Below, piece by piece: positions 7,133-16,889 of a stretch of DNA of 64,000 nucleotides. How positions within the stretch are numbered: position 1 is the first letter of the stretch; the number at the start of each line of letters is the position of its first letter. The notes under the pieces are model-generated. The model was not told where the DNA came from. It did not search any database and saw only the letters and a program-made list of their open reading frames with translations. This DNA is from JBBREP01 sp036501845 (GTDB taxonomy: Bacteria; Actinomycetota; Acidimicrobiia; IMCC26256; PALSA-610), in NCBI GenBank assembly GCA_036501845.1, contig DASXZO010000098.1:14037-78036 (forward strand), in the 5' to 3' direction. The position numbers and the translations under genes are program-made.

Positions 7133-9571
7133 CTATGGGAGCCGCAGCGCCAGCAGGCAGCGGTCGTCGAGGGCGGGCCCCGGCGGGGTGATGTCACGGG
7201 CGATCGCCTGGCAGATGTCGGCGAGCGGGAGCTCGGGTCGGGCGACGTGCGCCGCGGTGTCGAGGAGGCGTGCGAAGCCGTGGTCGATCGGCTCGCCGCG
7301 GCGTTCGACGAGACCGTCGGTGAACAACAACACGGTGTCACCGGCGGCGAGGGTGCTCTGGAATCCGAGGTAGCGCGGCGATTCGGCGACGCCGATGGGC
7401 ACGCCCACGTTCACGTCCTCGAGCCGGGCCGCGCGGTCACGCACCACGGCGTACGGCAAATGCCCGGCCGAGGCGCCGAAGAAGCGGTGTGACGCAGGTT
7501 CGTAGATCGCGACAAGGCACGTCGCGTGATAGCCGCCAGGCGTGCGGCGTGCGAGATGGTTGAGCGCGATCAGGGCTTCCGCCGGCGTCTGCTGTTGCAC
7601 CAGGTAGGCGCGCAGCGCGTGCCGGAGCTGGGCCATGAGCGCGGCTGCGGGCAGACCGTGGCCGGCGACGTCGCCGACGATCAGCGCCACTGCGCCGTCG
7701 TCGAGCGCGATGGCGTCGAACCAGTCGCCACCGACGCGTGCCTGCTCGCCCGCCGGTTCGTAGATCCCGTGGAGCTCGACCGCTTCCACCGCGGGCACCG
7801 TTGGAGAGATCGCCTCCTGGAGCAGCAGCAGCGAGGCGTGTTCTCGCGCGAGCTGTTCAGTGGTGGCCTGCAGGCTCTGTTCGGCGGCTCGTTGTGCGGT
7901 GATGTCTTGCGCTGTGCCCCACATGCGCGTCACCTGGTCGTCGGCATCGACCGACACGGTGCCGGCGACCATGATCACGCTCGGCGGCCCGTCGCGGCGA
8001 CGGCCGGTGAGCTCCACCATGAACGGCTCGCGCGTGCGTGGTGTGCTGGCGAGGAGCTCGCGCACGTACTCGATGTCGCCGGCGCCGATCAGCAGCTCGA
8101 TCGCCTCGGCCACGGGCGGAAGTGGTTCGAGCGGATCGAGGCCGAACATGTCGTACAGCTCTTCGGAGAACGTCAGCGCGGACGTTGCGAGATCGATGCT
8201 CCAGATGCCGAGCCCGGCCACTCGCCGCGCCGCGTGAAGCTGTTCGTATGCCGCCTCGAGGTCGAGCCGCGACTGGCGCATCGCCGACACGTCGCGCGCC
8301 GAGATGATCAAACCGTCGCCGAACTTCGCGACGTGCACGCTGTAGAAACCGCGCACCTCCTTGCCGTCGATGATGTCGGCGTAGGGGAGCTCGGCCACCA
8401 CGAGTGGTTCGCCGCGTTCGACGACCTCGACGTAGCCCACGAAGAGCTCCGAGTCGCGCATGGCGGGATACGCCTCGAGCAGGGTGCGGCCCGCGAGGTC
8501 TTCCGACGAGCGGCCGGCCACGTCGATCGGCGTGTGGTTCATGTAGTCGATGCGGAAGTCGCTGATGCGCCCGGCGTCGTCGCGGATGGCGGTCTCGATG
8601 GTGACGAGGTCGACCATCACGTCGAGCGCGTCGCGGAAGCGCTTCTCGGAGCGCGCGATCCTCGCCGCTTCGAGTTCGGTGTGCAGCCGGGTGCGTTCGA
8701 GGGCCTGCGCCGACTGGTCGGCGATCGTGGCTGCGAGGGCGAGCTCGTCCGGCGTGAAGGTTCGTGGCTGCGCGAACGTGAGCGCGAGCACACCACACGG
8801 TCGATCGTCCACGAGTAGCGGCATCGCAAGCCACGCCGGCGGCGCGTCGCCGCGCCCGATCGCATGCCGGCTGATGTCGCCGCCCGCGCGCATGGCCCGC
8901 ACGATCACCGCGCCATTGCGCACACAGTCGCTCACCGGGCTCTCGCTGTCGAGCGGTACGGATGCCGCGAGCGTGGGTGTGCCGGCAGCCGGTTCTACGA
9001 GCACGAGCCGCTCGCCGTGGAGTTCGTACATGCCGCACGCGTCGGCCTTGAGCGCGCGCATCGCTTCGGTGGTTGCGTTCACGGCGATGTCGGCGTCGGT
9101 GAGCGCGCCCGACAGGCGTGCGCTGACGCGACGAACGGCCGCGAGACCGACGCGGAGACGGCGCCGCCCGTAACGCGCCGCGACCACGTCGATGGCCAGC
9201 GCGAGCTCGCCACGCATCGCGGTGAGCGAGTCGAGCGCTTGCTGGTCGCTCGCGACGAGCCATGCCGCGGCCCCGACGGGTCGATCGAGCACACCGAGTG
9301 CGGCGACCACCCAAGTGCCGTCCGGGTGCTGCGCGAGCTCGCTGCCGTCGGACGACTTCGCTTGGAGGAGCGCGGTGAGCGGCGCCCGCACCACGTCGGG
9401 AACGTCGGTCTCGGTCGTGACGAAGTGGGCATCGCCAACCGCGTCGACCACGCCGAACACCATGGCCGACACGCCGAAAGGCTCGAGGCGGTGAGACGCG
9501 GCCTCCAACAGCCGGTCGAAGTCATGGATGCCCGCCCACCAGAACTCGCCCGAATTCACGCGCCGCTCCAT
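7133..9571 (-). CDS. GAF/PAS sensor with SpoIIE-type protein phosphatase domain
   Basis: An 812-residue cytoplasmic signalling protein. It has a GAF-like region (about residues 150-300), two PAS domains (about 310-440 and 450-575, the second ending in the typical WGTAQDIT) and a PP2C/SpoIIE serine phosphatase (about 600-812) with GGDWFD, VGDVAGHG, FTDGLVERR and a final DDRCLLALRLP. The Asp residues of these motifs bind the two metal ions. Such proteins usually dephosphorylate anti-anti-sigma factors of the SpoIIAA type; none is encoded nearby. The start ATG at 9571 is the first that removes a low-complexity lead; its ribosome-binding site is weak. Confidence 0.88.
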   Translation of the reverse strand: MERRVNSGEFWWAGIHDFDRLLEAASHRLEPFGVSAMVFGVVDAVGDAHFVTTETDVPDVVRAPLTALLQAKSSDGSELAQHPDGTWVVAALGVLDRPVGAAAWLVASDQQALDSLTAMRGELALAIDVVAARYGRRRLRVGLAAVRRVSARLSGALTDADIAVNATTEAMRALKADACGMYELHGERLVLVEPAAGTPTLAASVPLDSESPVSDCVRNGAVIVRAMRAGGDISRHAIGRGDAPPAWLAMPLLVDDRPCGVLALTFAQPRTFTPDELALAATIADQSAQALERTRLHTELEAARIARSEKRFRDALDVMVDLVTIETAIRDDAGRISDFRIDYMNHTPIDVAGRSSEDLAGRTLLEAYPAMRDSELFVGYVEVVERGEPLVVAELPYADIIDGKEVRGFYSVHVAKFGDGLIISARDVSAMRQSRLDLEAAYEQLHAARRVAGLGIWSIDLATSALTFSEELYDMFGLDPLEPLPPVAEAIELLIGAGDIEYVRELLASTPRTREPFMVELTGRRRDGPPSVIMVAGTVSVDADDQVTRMWGTAQDITAQRAAEQSLQATTEQLAREHASLLLLQEAISPTVPAVEAVELHGIYEPAGEQARVGGDWFDAIALDDGAVALIVGDVAGHGLPAAALMAQLRHALRAYLVQQQTPAEALIALNHLARRTPGGYHATCLVAIYEPASHRFFGASAGHLPYAVVRDRAARLEDVNVGVPIGVAESPRYLGFQSTLAAGDTVLLFTDGLVERRGEPIDHGFARLLDTAAHVARPELPLADICQAIARDITPPGPALDDRCLLALRLP

Positions 9572-9705
9572 TGCCGGAGTCCAAAACTGTACGTCGCGCA
9601 CGCCCCCGCCGCCGTCGCGCGAAGTTGTGCAAACGAGGGGTCGGGTACGGCTCCCAGTGTGAAACGGCACTCAATTGCCGGTTGGGCACGGTCGATGACT
9701 GGCAG

Positions 9706-10272
9706 ATGATCGCGTCGACCGCGCTCGGAGGTCATGTCGCGCACGTGATCGTGTTCGGGGTGCCCATGCTGGCACTCCTCGGAGCCATCGGCGTCCAGGA
9801 GTTGCGGGCGCGCCTGCGGGCGCGCTCGTCGGGGTCGGCTGTCGACCGTCCGGAACGGGTCCTCGACCAGGCGGGGGCGCGCGCGATCGCGGCCTCGAGT
9901 CTGGTCGTGAGCGCTGCGGTGCACATCGCCGTGGCGCCCGAGCACTTCCACGAGTATCTGGCGTACGGCATCTTCTTCACCCTGCTTGCGATGGCGCAGC
10001 TCGGCGTGGCCGTGGCCTTCCTGCTCGGGCCACCGCGGCGACTCCTGGTAGAGGTCGCGATCGCGACCGCGGCGGTGGTGTTGCTCTGGATCGCGAGCCG
10101 CACAACCGGATTGCCCATCGGCGCGGAGCGATGGACGGCCGAAGAGGTGGGTCTGCTCGACGTCGTGGCCACCACCGCAGAGGTCATCACAGTCATCGCA
10201 TGCTGCGCGGCGGTCGCCCACGCGCCGCGACGCATCGGCGCCCGCGCCCACTCGCCCGAACTCGCCCGATGA
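9706..10272 (+). CDS. Small multi-spanning membrane protein, function unknown
   Basis: A 188-residue protein with about five hydrophobic helices. It opens with an uncharged helix (HVAHVIVFGVPMLALLGAIG) and contains a His-rich motif in the second half of a helix (VHIAVAPEHFHEYLAYG), which could bind a metal or haem. The ATG at 9706 is used because earlier in-frame codons give an Arg-rich lead without membrane character. Its stop overlaps the start of the next gene (ATGA), so it is co-transcribed with a GGDEF-EAL enzyme and could be its sensory partner; that is inference. Confidence 0.6.
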   Translation: MIASTALGGHVAHVIVFGVPMLALLGAIGVQELRARLRARSSGSAVDRPERVLDQAGARAIAASSLVVSAAVHIAVAPEHFHEYLAYGIFFTLLAMAQLGVAVAFLLGPPRRLLVEVAIATAAVVLLWIASRTTGLPIGAERWTAEEVGLLDVVATTAEVITVIACCAAVAHAPRRIGARAHSPELAR

Positions 10273-12170
10273 GCACGATCGCCCCGGGGTTCGAGCTCGA
10301 GCCGAAGCGCCGCCGCACGTTGCGTGCGTTCGCGACGGACTGGTTGCCGCAGGGACGCGCGCTCCCCGAAGCGGTATGGCAGCGCCGCCACCGCTCGATT
10401 GTGAGGTTTGCGCTCCTGCAGGCGGTTGCCCTGCTGCTCTTCGGCCTCATCCAAGGTTTCGCCGTGCTGGTGGTGCTCGGCGACTTCGCCATGATCGTGG
10501 TGACCGCGCTGGCGTCGCGCGCTCCGAATGCCTCCCGCCGGACCCGGATGCTCACAGCAACCATGGCGCTGATGATCTCCTCGGCTGTGTTCGTCGACTT
10601 GGCGCGCGGTATCACCGAGGCGCACTTCTACTTCTTCGTGATGGTCGGAGTGGTCGCGCTGTACCAGGACTGGAGCGCATTCGGCCTGTGCATCGTCATG
10701 ACGGTTGCGCACCACGCGGTGATGGGCGAGTTGGTGCCGCGCGATGTGTACGGCTCGGCCGTGGAGTGGCGCAGCCCCATCTTGTGGGCCCTGGTGCACG
10801 GCGGGTTCGTGCTCGCGGTGAGCGTGACCCATCTCGTCGCGTGGCGCGCGAGCGAAGACCAGGACCTGGCCGACCCACTGACGCAGCTCCCGAACCGCAC
10901 GGCGTTCAACGAGCGGCTGGCGCGCGCACTCGACGCCGACGGGCGAGCGCCCGGCCCGATCAGCGTCCTGTTCGTCGACCTCGACAACTTCAAGCGCATC
11001 AATGACCGCCTCGGTCACATGGCGGGTGACCACGCGCTGCTCGCAGCGACCGAGCGGATCACGAATGCGCTGCGCGAGCCCGACTTCCTTGCGCGGCTCG
11101 GCGGCGACGAGTTCGCCGTGGTCGTTGCCGGCCCGGAAGCCGACGCAATGCGCGTGGCGGGCCGGATCAACGACGTCTTGCAGCCGCCGGTCACGGTCGA
11201 CGGGCGTGAAGTGTTCATCCGCGCAAGCATCGGCGTCGCGGGCTCCGACACTGTGGGATCGCGCGATCCCAAGGACCTGCTGCGTAGCGCCGACCTCGCG
11301 ATGTATGTAGCCAAGGCCGCAGGCAAGAACCAGGTTGCGCGCTACGACGCGCACGCCGAGCAGGCGGTGCGCGATCGCGACCAGCTGCGTGCCGACCTCC
11401 GCCACGCGATCGCGAACGGGCAGCTGCACATCGAGTACCAGCCGATCATGAGTGGCGACGGCGAGACAGTCGCCGGCGTCGAGGCGCTCGCTCGTTGGTC
11501 CCACCCGACCCGCGGCGCGGTACCACCCGCGGAGTTCATCCCGATCGCCGAGGAGACCGGCGACATCTGCGCGATCGGCGCGTGGGTGCTGAAGACCGCC
11601 ACCGCTCAGGCGGCCGCGTGGCGTCAGACGATCGCGGGATGCGACCAGCTCCACGTCGCCGTCAACGTGTCGGCAGTGCAGCTCGACGACGAACATTTCG
11701 TCGAGATGGTCACCGACGTGCTCGACAGCACTGGATTGCCGCCCGAGCAGCTCACGCTCGAGATCACCGAGTCGATGCTCGTCGCCGACCGGGTGGCGAC
11801 GAGCGGCATGCTCGAGACGCTCCGCGCGCTCGGTGTGAAGGTCGCAATCGACGACTTTGGTACCGGCTACTCGTCGCTTGCCTACCTCGCCGGCATTCCG
11901 GCCGACATTGTGAAGATCGATCGGTCGTTCGTGAAGGATCTCTACCCGCAGTCGGGTTCGCGCGTCCTCGTGCAGAGCATTATCGACCTGGCCCGCTCGT
12001 TGGGACTGGATGTAGTGGCCGAAGGTGTGGAGCGAAGCGCGCAGGCCGAGTTGCTGCAGCAGCTCGGATGCCCGCAACTGCAGGGTTACCTGTACGCGCG
12101 GCCGATGACGCGTACGGAGTTCGCTGTGTATGCAGCCAGCTCCCCCGCACACGCGAGCACTGCGGCCTGA
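10269..12170 (+). CDS. Membrane-bound GGDEF-EAL c-di-GMP enzyme
   Basis: A 633-residue protein with about five or six N-terminal membrane helices (residues 35-190), a GGDEF domain whose active motif is intact (RLGGDEFAVV near 276) and preceded five residues earlier by an RxxD inhibitory site (REPD), and an EAL domain (VEALARW near 404; NVSAVQL, EITES, IDDFGTGYSSL, KIDRSF and AEGVE all present). Both synthesis and hydrolysis of c-di-GMP are therefore possible. It starts at the ATG overlapping the preceding stop. It is convergent with the large surface-protein gene, with only 18 bp between their stops. Confidence 0.92.
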   Translation: MSTIAPGFELEPKRRRTLRAFATDWLPQGRALPEAVWQRRHRSIVRFALLQAVALLLFGLIQGFAVLVVLGDFAMIVVTALASRAPNASRRTRMLTATMALMISSAVFVDLARGITEAHFYFFVMVGVVALYQDWSAFGLCIVMTVAHHAVMGELVPRDVYGSAVEWRSPILWALVHGGFVLAVSVTHLVAWRASEDQDLADPLTQLPNRTAFNERLARALDADGRAPGPISVLFVDLDNFKRINDRLGHMAGDHALLAATERITNALREPDFLARLGGDEFAVVVAGPEADAMRVAGRINDVLQPPVTVDGREVFIRASIGVAGSDTVGSRDPKDLLRSADLAMYVAKAAGKNQVARYDAHAEQAVRDRDQLRADLRHAIANGQLHIEYQPIMSGDGETVAGVEALARWSHPTRGAVPPAEFIPIAEETGDICAIGAWVLKTATAQAAAWRQTIAGCDQLHVAVNVSAVQLDDEHFVEMVTDVLDSTGLPPEQLTLEITESMLVADRVATSGMLETLRALGVKVAIDDFGTGYSSLAYLAGIPADIVKIDRSFVKDLYPQSGSRVLVQSIIDLARSLGLDVVAEGVERSAQAELLQQLGCPQLQGYLYARPMTRTEFAVYAASSPAHASTAA

Positions 12171-12188
12171 CCGTCCGCGTCTGCCTCG

Positions 12189-15100
12189 TCAGGGCAGCGT
12201 GCTCACGCTCAGATTGTCGAACGACCACGTGGGCACGTTCGTGGCGTTTCCACCGAGGAACACTCGTGTGCCGGGACAGCCGGCGGCCTGCAGTGCAGAC
12301 TCCGAGTCGGTGGCGGTGAGCGTCCACTTGGAGGGCTCGGTGGTTCCGGCCACCCAGGCCTTGGCCTGCAACGTGGTCGGGCTCGTGCCGCTCACGTCGA
12401 AGCGCAGCGAATACGCGCGTCCGGCCACGTAGGGAACTCCCGACACCGCCACCTCGCTGCCGATCATCACCTCGGTGGTATTGCCCACGACTTTCACGAA
12501 CGAGAGTCGCAGCGTGCCGCTGGTCGTGAAGCGCAGCCGTACGCGGTATTCCGTGTTCGCGGCGACGCGTCGCGCGGTGAGGTAGGCGACTTGCCCCCAC
12601 GTACCACCTGCGGGAGCGAGGTTGGTGGCCACGTTCACGAGCGCGTCCGTGTCGAGCGCAGTGACGCCGGGCAGGTATTCGCCGCCTCCGGTCGCCGCCT
12701 TCGCGAGCTTGAACGTGCCCGCAGTGCCGTTCACCGCGCCACCTGCCGAACCGGGCGCGGCGGCGTACGCACCTCCTGTATCGGCGGTGCCCCAACCTGA
12801 CGCGACCGTGCGGGTGAACGTGTCGGCCGCGACCACTGTGGTCGTGGTTGCGCCGGCGTCGAACACGTGGCTCACCGACGACGTGCCGCCTTCGCCGTCG
12901 TCGACGGTGAGCGTGACCGTATAGTTGCCGCCGGCCGCGTAGGCGTAGTTGACCGTCTCGCCGCTGCCGGTGTGCGTGTCGCCGAAGTCCCACGAGTAGC
13001 TCGCGATGGAGTTGTCGGGGTCGGTCGACGTCGACGCGTCGAAGCTGCACGACGTGCCGGTGCAACTCCCCGTGAAGGCGGCGGTGGGCGGCAGGTCGAC
13101 CACCATCACGCCGGTGCTGGTCGTGCCCGTGGCACCGCCATCGTCAGTGACCGTGAGCGTCACGGTGTACGTGCCCGGTGCGGCGAAGCCGTGTGCCGTC
13201 GTCTCGCCGGTGCTCGTGTGGGTGTCGCCGAAGTCCCACGCATAGCCCACGACATGTCCGTCGACGTCCGACGACCCCTCGCCATTGAAGTTGCACACCA
13301 GGCCGTTGCACGTGTTCGTGAACGACGCCGTGGGCGGCACGTCGGTGCTCGACGCCGGGATCGCGACATTGGTGGAGAATTCCGACGTGCTGCCCGACGG
13401 GGTGGTGGTGTCGGCGGTGACGACCTTGCCGTCGGCCGACGCCGGCAGCGTGAACGAAGCGAGGCCGGTGTCATCGGCTTGCTCGGTGGCGATGTAGGTG
13501 CTGCCCGATCCGTGATCGCCCGCCGGGTGGTCGGCCACGAACAGCTCCACGGTGCAACTCGCGCACGTGTTGGCGTCGAGGCTCGTCTCGGTCGGGTTGG
13601 CGAGCACCGGCGCGAGCACGGCTTCGTTCACGTTCGGGTCGGCGTTGGCCGAGGTGTTGACCGCGCCGAACGGTGCGAGGTCGATCCCGAACGGGTCGGT
13701 GGTGCCGTTGTCGTGGATCGAGTTCTGGGTAATCGTGTCGTACTGCGTGACCGTGGGTGTGGTGTCGACCGGTTCCACGCCGTCGGGCTCGAGCTCGACG
13801 CCTGCCGGGTTGTTCGCGATCTCGTTGGCGGGACCAAGCGTGATGTGCGTGGAGCCCGCTTGAATGTTCACGCCGGCGAGCGCGCTCGGGCCCTTGCCGC
13901 CGTTGGCCGTGACACCGATCTTGTTGTTGGCGATCACCGAGTCGTGCACGCCCTTGTCGACGAGTACACCGTCGCGGCCGGCATTCACGATGATGTTGTT
14001 CGTGACAGTGGCGTAGCCCATGTCGGGCACGCACGCCTGGTTGTTGCACGACGGCTCGCCTTCGAGATGCACACCGTCGAGACCGTTACGTGCGTACGCC
14101 GGCGCCGTGTTCCCAGTTGGGTCGGTGCCGATGTAGTTGCCGATGATCGAGTTGTAGAGCGTGGTGGGGTAGTGCGAGATCTCGATGCCCTCGCGGTTGT
14201 TGCCCGACACGAGGTTGCGATCCTGTGTGTCGGTGCCGCCGATCAAGGTGTAGTCGGTACCGGTGTTGATGTCGATGCCGTGGTACTTCGAGCCGCGCTT
14301 CAGCTTGCCGGTGGGGTCGAGGCCGGCGATGTTGTTCTGAATCGTGGTGTACGCCGTCGGGTAGTCGTAGGTGGCGATGTTCTGGTGGTTGCAGCCCGAC
14401 ACGAGGTTGCGGTTCGCGTCGCCCGGCGCGCCGATCTGGGTGTACGTCGCGCCCTGTTGCACGGTGATGCAGTTCGACGAGTCGATCGCGGTGAAACCGG
14501 AGTCGAAATTGCCGGTGGGCGTGAGGCCGAGCATGTTGCCTTCGACCGTGTTGTGTGTGGCCTTGGTGCCGTAGATCCAGATCGCGCGGTTGAAATCGTG
14601 CATGTTCACGCCGCGAATCAGGTTGTTCGCGTTCACCACCACGAACCCATTCATGCCGTTCCCGCCCTTGCCCTTGAGCTCGATGCGGTACACGGCGTTG
14701 TCGACGAGCGGATCGGTGTTCGGCTTCGAGCCCGACTGTGTGAAGCCGTCGATGGTGATGCCGTTGGGGTTGTTCAGCGACGGGAGCTGGCTGCCCGGTG
14801 CGATCGTGTGGATGGCGGTGCCGGGGACTGCGAACGCGATCTCCACCGGACCGGCGACGCGGTTCGCCTCCTGGATCGCGGCGCGCAGCGTGCACGTGCC
14901 GCTCGCGACGTTGAGGCACACGCCGTTGGCGGTGGTGTCGGGTCCGTCGCCGGTCGACGTGACCGTGAACGTCTTGATCGGTGTGGCGCGCACCGCGGCG
15001 AGTGACGGATCGGACGGTGCGCTGCTGATCGCGCCGGCGACCGCCTGCAGGTCTGCGATCGTCATGCAACCGTCGCCGTCGATGTCGTCGCCGGGGGAGG

Positions 15101-15821
15101 GCGCCACGCAGTCGCGGTCGTGCTCGGTGGCGGTGACGAAATCGGCGGTGAGCGCGTTCACGTCGAGCGGGGTCACGCGCCCGTCGCCATTCACGTCGGC
15201 GCTCGCGCGTGGTGCGCGCTGAGCATCGAAGGTGGACGGGGCGGTGGTCGCGCTCGGTGCGCCGTATTCGATGGTGCCGTTGCCACTGGCGAGCTGCGCG
15301 CGCGCCGACGCGCGCGCGAGCAGCGTGCCCGAGCGGCGCACGAGGCGGGCGCCGTCGATACGCAGGTCGATCCGCCCGGGCCGCAGCGCCACCACGTCGA
15401 CGGTGGAGAGCACCGTGCCCGTGTTCGCGGTGGTCACCGCGGCGTCCGCTCCTTCCGTCGTGCATCCGCGGCCGGAGCACGACCAACCCGCGAGCACCTT
15501 GCGGTTCGGCGTCTCCACGGCCGAGAGCGCAGTGAGCGCGCCGGATCCGGGCAAGGCGCGTGGCGCGCGGATGCGCGCCACGGCGAGCGCGGCGCCGTCG
15601 AAGCGGAGCGTGGCCTGGTACGCGCCGAGATCGGGTGCGTTGCGGGCGACGAGGTCGAACGCCACCATCTGGCCCACCGCGGTTTGGGCGGGCCCGATCA
15701 GCTCGAGCGAGGGGCGAGGGGAGCTTGCTCCCGCCGTGCCTGCGCCGGCGAGCGCCCCCAACGCGCCGGCTGCGAGCGCGACGGCACCCACGAAGGCCAC
15801 GAACGGTTTCGCCCTGTGCAT
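12189..15821 (-). CDS. Giant surface protein: cohesin-like, dockerin, CSLREA, beta-helix, PKD x2, jelly-roll
   Basis: A 1210-residue exported protein. Residues 1-33 form a Sec signal peptide. Residues about 36-180 resemble a cohesin-type beta sandwich (LELIGPAQTAVGQ, then GAYQATLRFDGAALAV). A dockerin-like pair of Ca-binding loops follows: DVNGDGRVTPLD near 210 and DIDGDGCMTIAD near 245, both with canonical D-x-N/D-x-D-G spacing. Next come a CSLREA module (CTLRAAIQEAN near 312), a right-handed beta-helix rich in IGG..RNLVSGN turns (about 340-790), two PKD domains (WDFGDTH near 862 and 945) and a C-terminal jelly-roll-like region (about 1000-1210). No LPxTG or membrane anchor is visible. It is a paralogue of the protein at 24583-28440, with the same module order and spacing up to the PKD domains. 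Confidence 0.8.
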   Translation of the reverse strand: MHRAKPFVAFVGAVALAAGALGALAGAGTAGASSPRPSLELIGPAQTAVGQMVAFDLVARNAPDLGAYQATLRFDGAALAVARIRAPRALPGSGALTALSAVETPNRKVLAGWSCSGRGCTTEGADAAVTTANTGTVLSTVDVVALRPGRIDLRIDGARLVRRSGTLLARASARAQLASGNGTIEYGAPSATTAPSTFDAQRAPRASADVNGDGRVTPLDVNALTADFVTATEHDRDCVAPSPGDDIDGDGCMTIADLQAVAGAISSAPSDPSLAAVRATPIKTFTVTSTGDGPDTTANGVCLNVASGTCTLRAAIQEANRVAGPVEIAFAVPGTAIHTIAPGSQLPSLNNPNGITIDGFTQSGSKPNTDPLVDNAVYRIELKGKGGNGMNGFVVVNANNLIRGVNMHDFNRAIWIYGTKATHNTVEGNMLGLTPTGNFDSGFTAIDSSNCITVQQGATYTQIGAPGDANRNLVSGCNHQNIATYDYPTAYTTIQNNIAGLDPTGKLKRGSKYHGIDINTGTDYTLIGGTDTQDRNLVSGNNREGIEISHYPTTLYNSIIGNYIGTDPTGNTAPAYARNGLDGVHLEGEPSCNNQACVPDMGYATVTNNIIVNAGRDGVLVDKGVHDSVIANNKIGVTANGGKGPSALAGVNIQAGSTHITLGPANEIANNPAGVELEPDGVEPVDTTPTVTQYDTITQNSIHDNGTTDPFGIDLAPFGAVNTSANADPNVNEAVLAPVLANPTETSLDANTCASCTVELFVADHPAGDHGSGSTYIATEQADDTGLASFTLPASADGKVVTADTTTPSGSTSEFSTNVAIPASSTDVPPTASFTNTCNGLVCNFNGEGSSDVDGHVVGYAWDFGDTHTSTGETTAHGFAAPGTYTVTLTVTDDGGATGTTSTGVMVVDLPPTAAFTGSCTGTSCSFDASTSTDPDNSIASYSWDFGDTHTGSGETVNYAYAAGGNYTVTLTVDDGEGGTSSVSHVFDAGATTTTVVAADTFTRTVASGWGTADTGGAYAAAPGSAGGAVNGTAGTFKLAKAATGGGEYLPGVTALDTDALVNVATNLAPAGGTWGQVAYLTARRVAANTEYRVRLRFTTSGTLRLSFVKVVGNTTEVMIGSEVAVSGVPYVAGRAYSLRFDVSGTSPTTLQAKAWVAGTTEPSKWTLTATDSESALQAAGCPGTRVFLGGNATNVPTWSFDNLSVSTLP

Positions 15822-15920
15822 CGCCCCTGCCCCGGAGCCCCGAACGCCGGGGCAATTCGGTCACGCTAACCGACAAAAGCCGCGATTCGAAAGCGATGGC
15901 CGTGCAAGGTGTCCGACGGA

Positions 15921-16424
15921 TCACTCAATGTGAACGCCGGCGGGCGGGCCTTCCTGCTGTCCGAGCACCTTCTGGAAGCGCTCCACGTAGTGGTCGAACC
16001 GAGGCTTCCACTCCACGGTCGCCTCGCCGTGTTCGAGGCGGTCGAGGCACGTCTCCCAGCCCGCGGCGTTGCGCGCCGCGATGGCCGCCCCGAGTTCCTC
16101 GGTGAGCACGAAGTCGGTGCCGCCGTCGGTGCCGGGCGCCAGCTCGAACGTGATCGTGTCGGTGCCCCACGTGAACGCGACCCGGCGGGGCGGATCCCAC
16201 TCGGTCACGGTGCCGGGCAACGGATCGATCTCGCTGCCCTCGAACACGTGTGTGAGCGGCGCGCCCACCTGCCACTCGTCGATCTCGATCTTCGTCGGGA
16301 ACCACGCGCGCATCTCGTCGGGGTCGGTGACCGCGCGCCACACCACGTCGACGGGCTTGTGCAAGTGGCGCTCGAAGCGGATGATCGGGCGCTCGCCCGT
16401 GCGCTCCAAGATGGCTTCGTTCAT
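15921..16424 (-). CDS. SRPBCC/AHSA1-type protein
   Basis: A 167-residue START-fold protein of the activator-of-Hsp90 homologue type (RFERHLHKPVDVVWRAVTDP, then MRAWFPT, GTVTEWDPPRRVAFTW). These proteins bind hydrophobic ligands in a central cavity. Its ATG overlaps the stop of an ArsR regulator (ATGA); ArsR-SRPBCC pairs are a common actinobacterial arrangement in which the regulator controls the pair. The ligand is unknown. Confidence 0.85.
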   Translation of the reverse strand: MNEAILERTGERPIIRFERHLHKPVDVVWRAVTDPDEMRAWFPTKIEIDEWQVGAPLTHVFEGSEIDPLPGTVTEWDPPRRVAFTWGTDTITFELAPGTDGGTDFVLTEELGAAIAARNAAGWETCLDRLEHGEATVEWKPRFDHYVERFQKVLGQQEGPPAGVHIE

Positions 16425-16816
16425 GACTGTTTCTTCCTCGTGACAGTTGGTTCGGATGGGACCGGGGCGGGGGGACGCCCCGTGGAGTTGTGCGGCACGG
16501 GCACGTCGTCGAGGTGCCGTTCGAGGCGATCGAGGCTTTCGCGCCACATCTCGCGATACGGCTCGAGCCACTCGGCGAGCTCCATGAGCGGCTCGGGACG
16601 CAGCTCGTAGAGGCGCTGGCGCCCGTCGGCCTGCACGCGTACGAGACCGGCTTCGCGCAGCACCCGCAGATGCTTCGACACCGCGGGCTGGGTGAGGTCG
16701 AGGCGAGCGACGAGCGTGTTCACCGCGAGCGCGCCGTCGCGCAACAGGTCGACGATCTCGCGGCGCGACGGCGCGGCGAGCACTTCCATGACATCGAGCG
16801 TGGCGACCGCAGGCAC
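16421..16816 (-). CDS. ArsR-family transcriptional regulator
   Basis: A 131-residue winged-helix protein (APSRREIVDLLRDGALAVNTL, then LTQPAVSKHLRVLREAGLV, and a wing at DGRQRLYEL). No Cys or His cluster for metal sensing is visible, so it belongs to the non-metal branch often paired with SRPBCC proteins. The GTG at 16816 lies just downstream of a strong promoter (16824-16852) with a very short leader. The regulator probably binds its own promoter. The Pro/Lys-rich last 20 residues look disordered. Confidence 0.88.
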   Translation of the reverse strand: MPAVATLDVMEVLAAPSRREIVDLLRDGALAVNTLVARLDLTQPAVSKHLRVLREAGLVRVQADGRQRLYELRPEPLMELAEWLEPYREMWRESLDRLERHLDDVPVPHNSTGRPPAPVPSEPTVTRKKQS

Positions 16817-16823
16817 CCTCTAT

Positions 16824-16852
16824 GTATAACCACTCAGATATATAACTGTCAA
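16824..16852 (-). promoter_or_regulatory. Sigma-70-like promoter of the arsR-SRPBCC pair
   Basis: Read on the minus strand, TTGACA (16847-16852) and TTATAC (16824-16829) are spaced by 17 bp. The AT-rich spacer and -10 region contain two GTTATAnAT direct repeats 16 bp apart, which could be the ArsR binding site. The GTG start is 8 nt downstream of the -10 box. Confidence 0.65.
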
Positions 16853-16889
16853 GGCATGGATTGGCGGAACGGCGCACTAGATTCGTTGC

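Noticed and set aside
12867..15005. Long plus-strand open frame opposite the first giant surface protein
   Set aside because: Arg/Val/Gly-rich antisense shadow with no start signal or motifs; high GC keeps it open.
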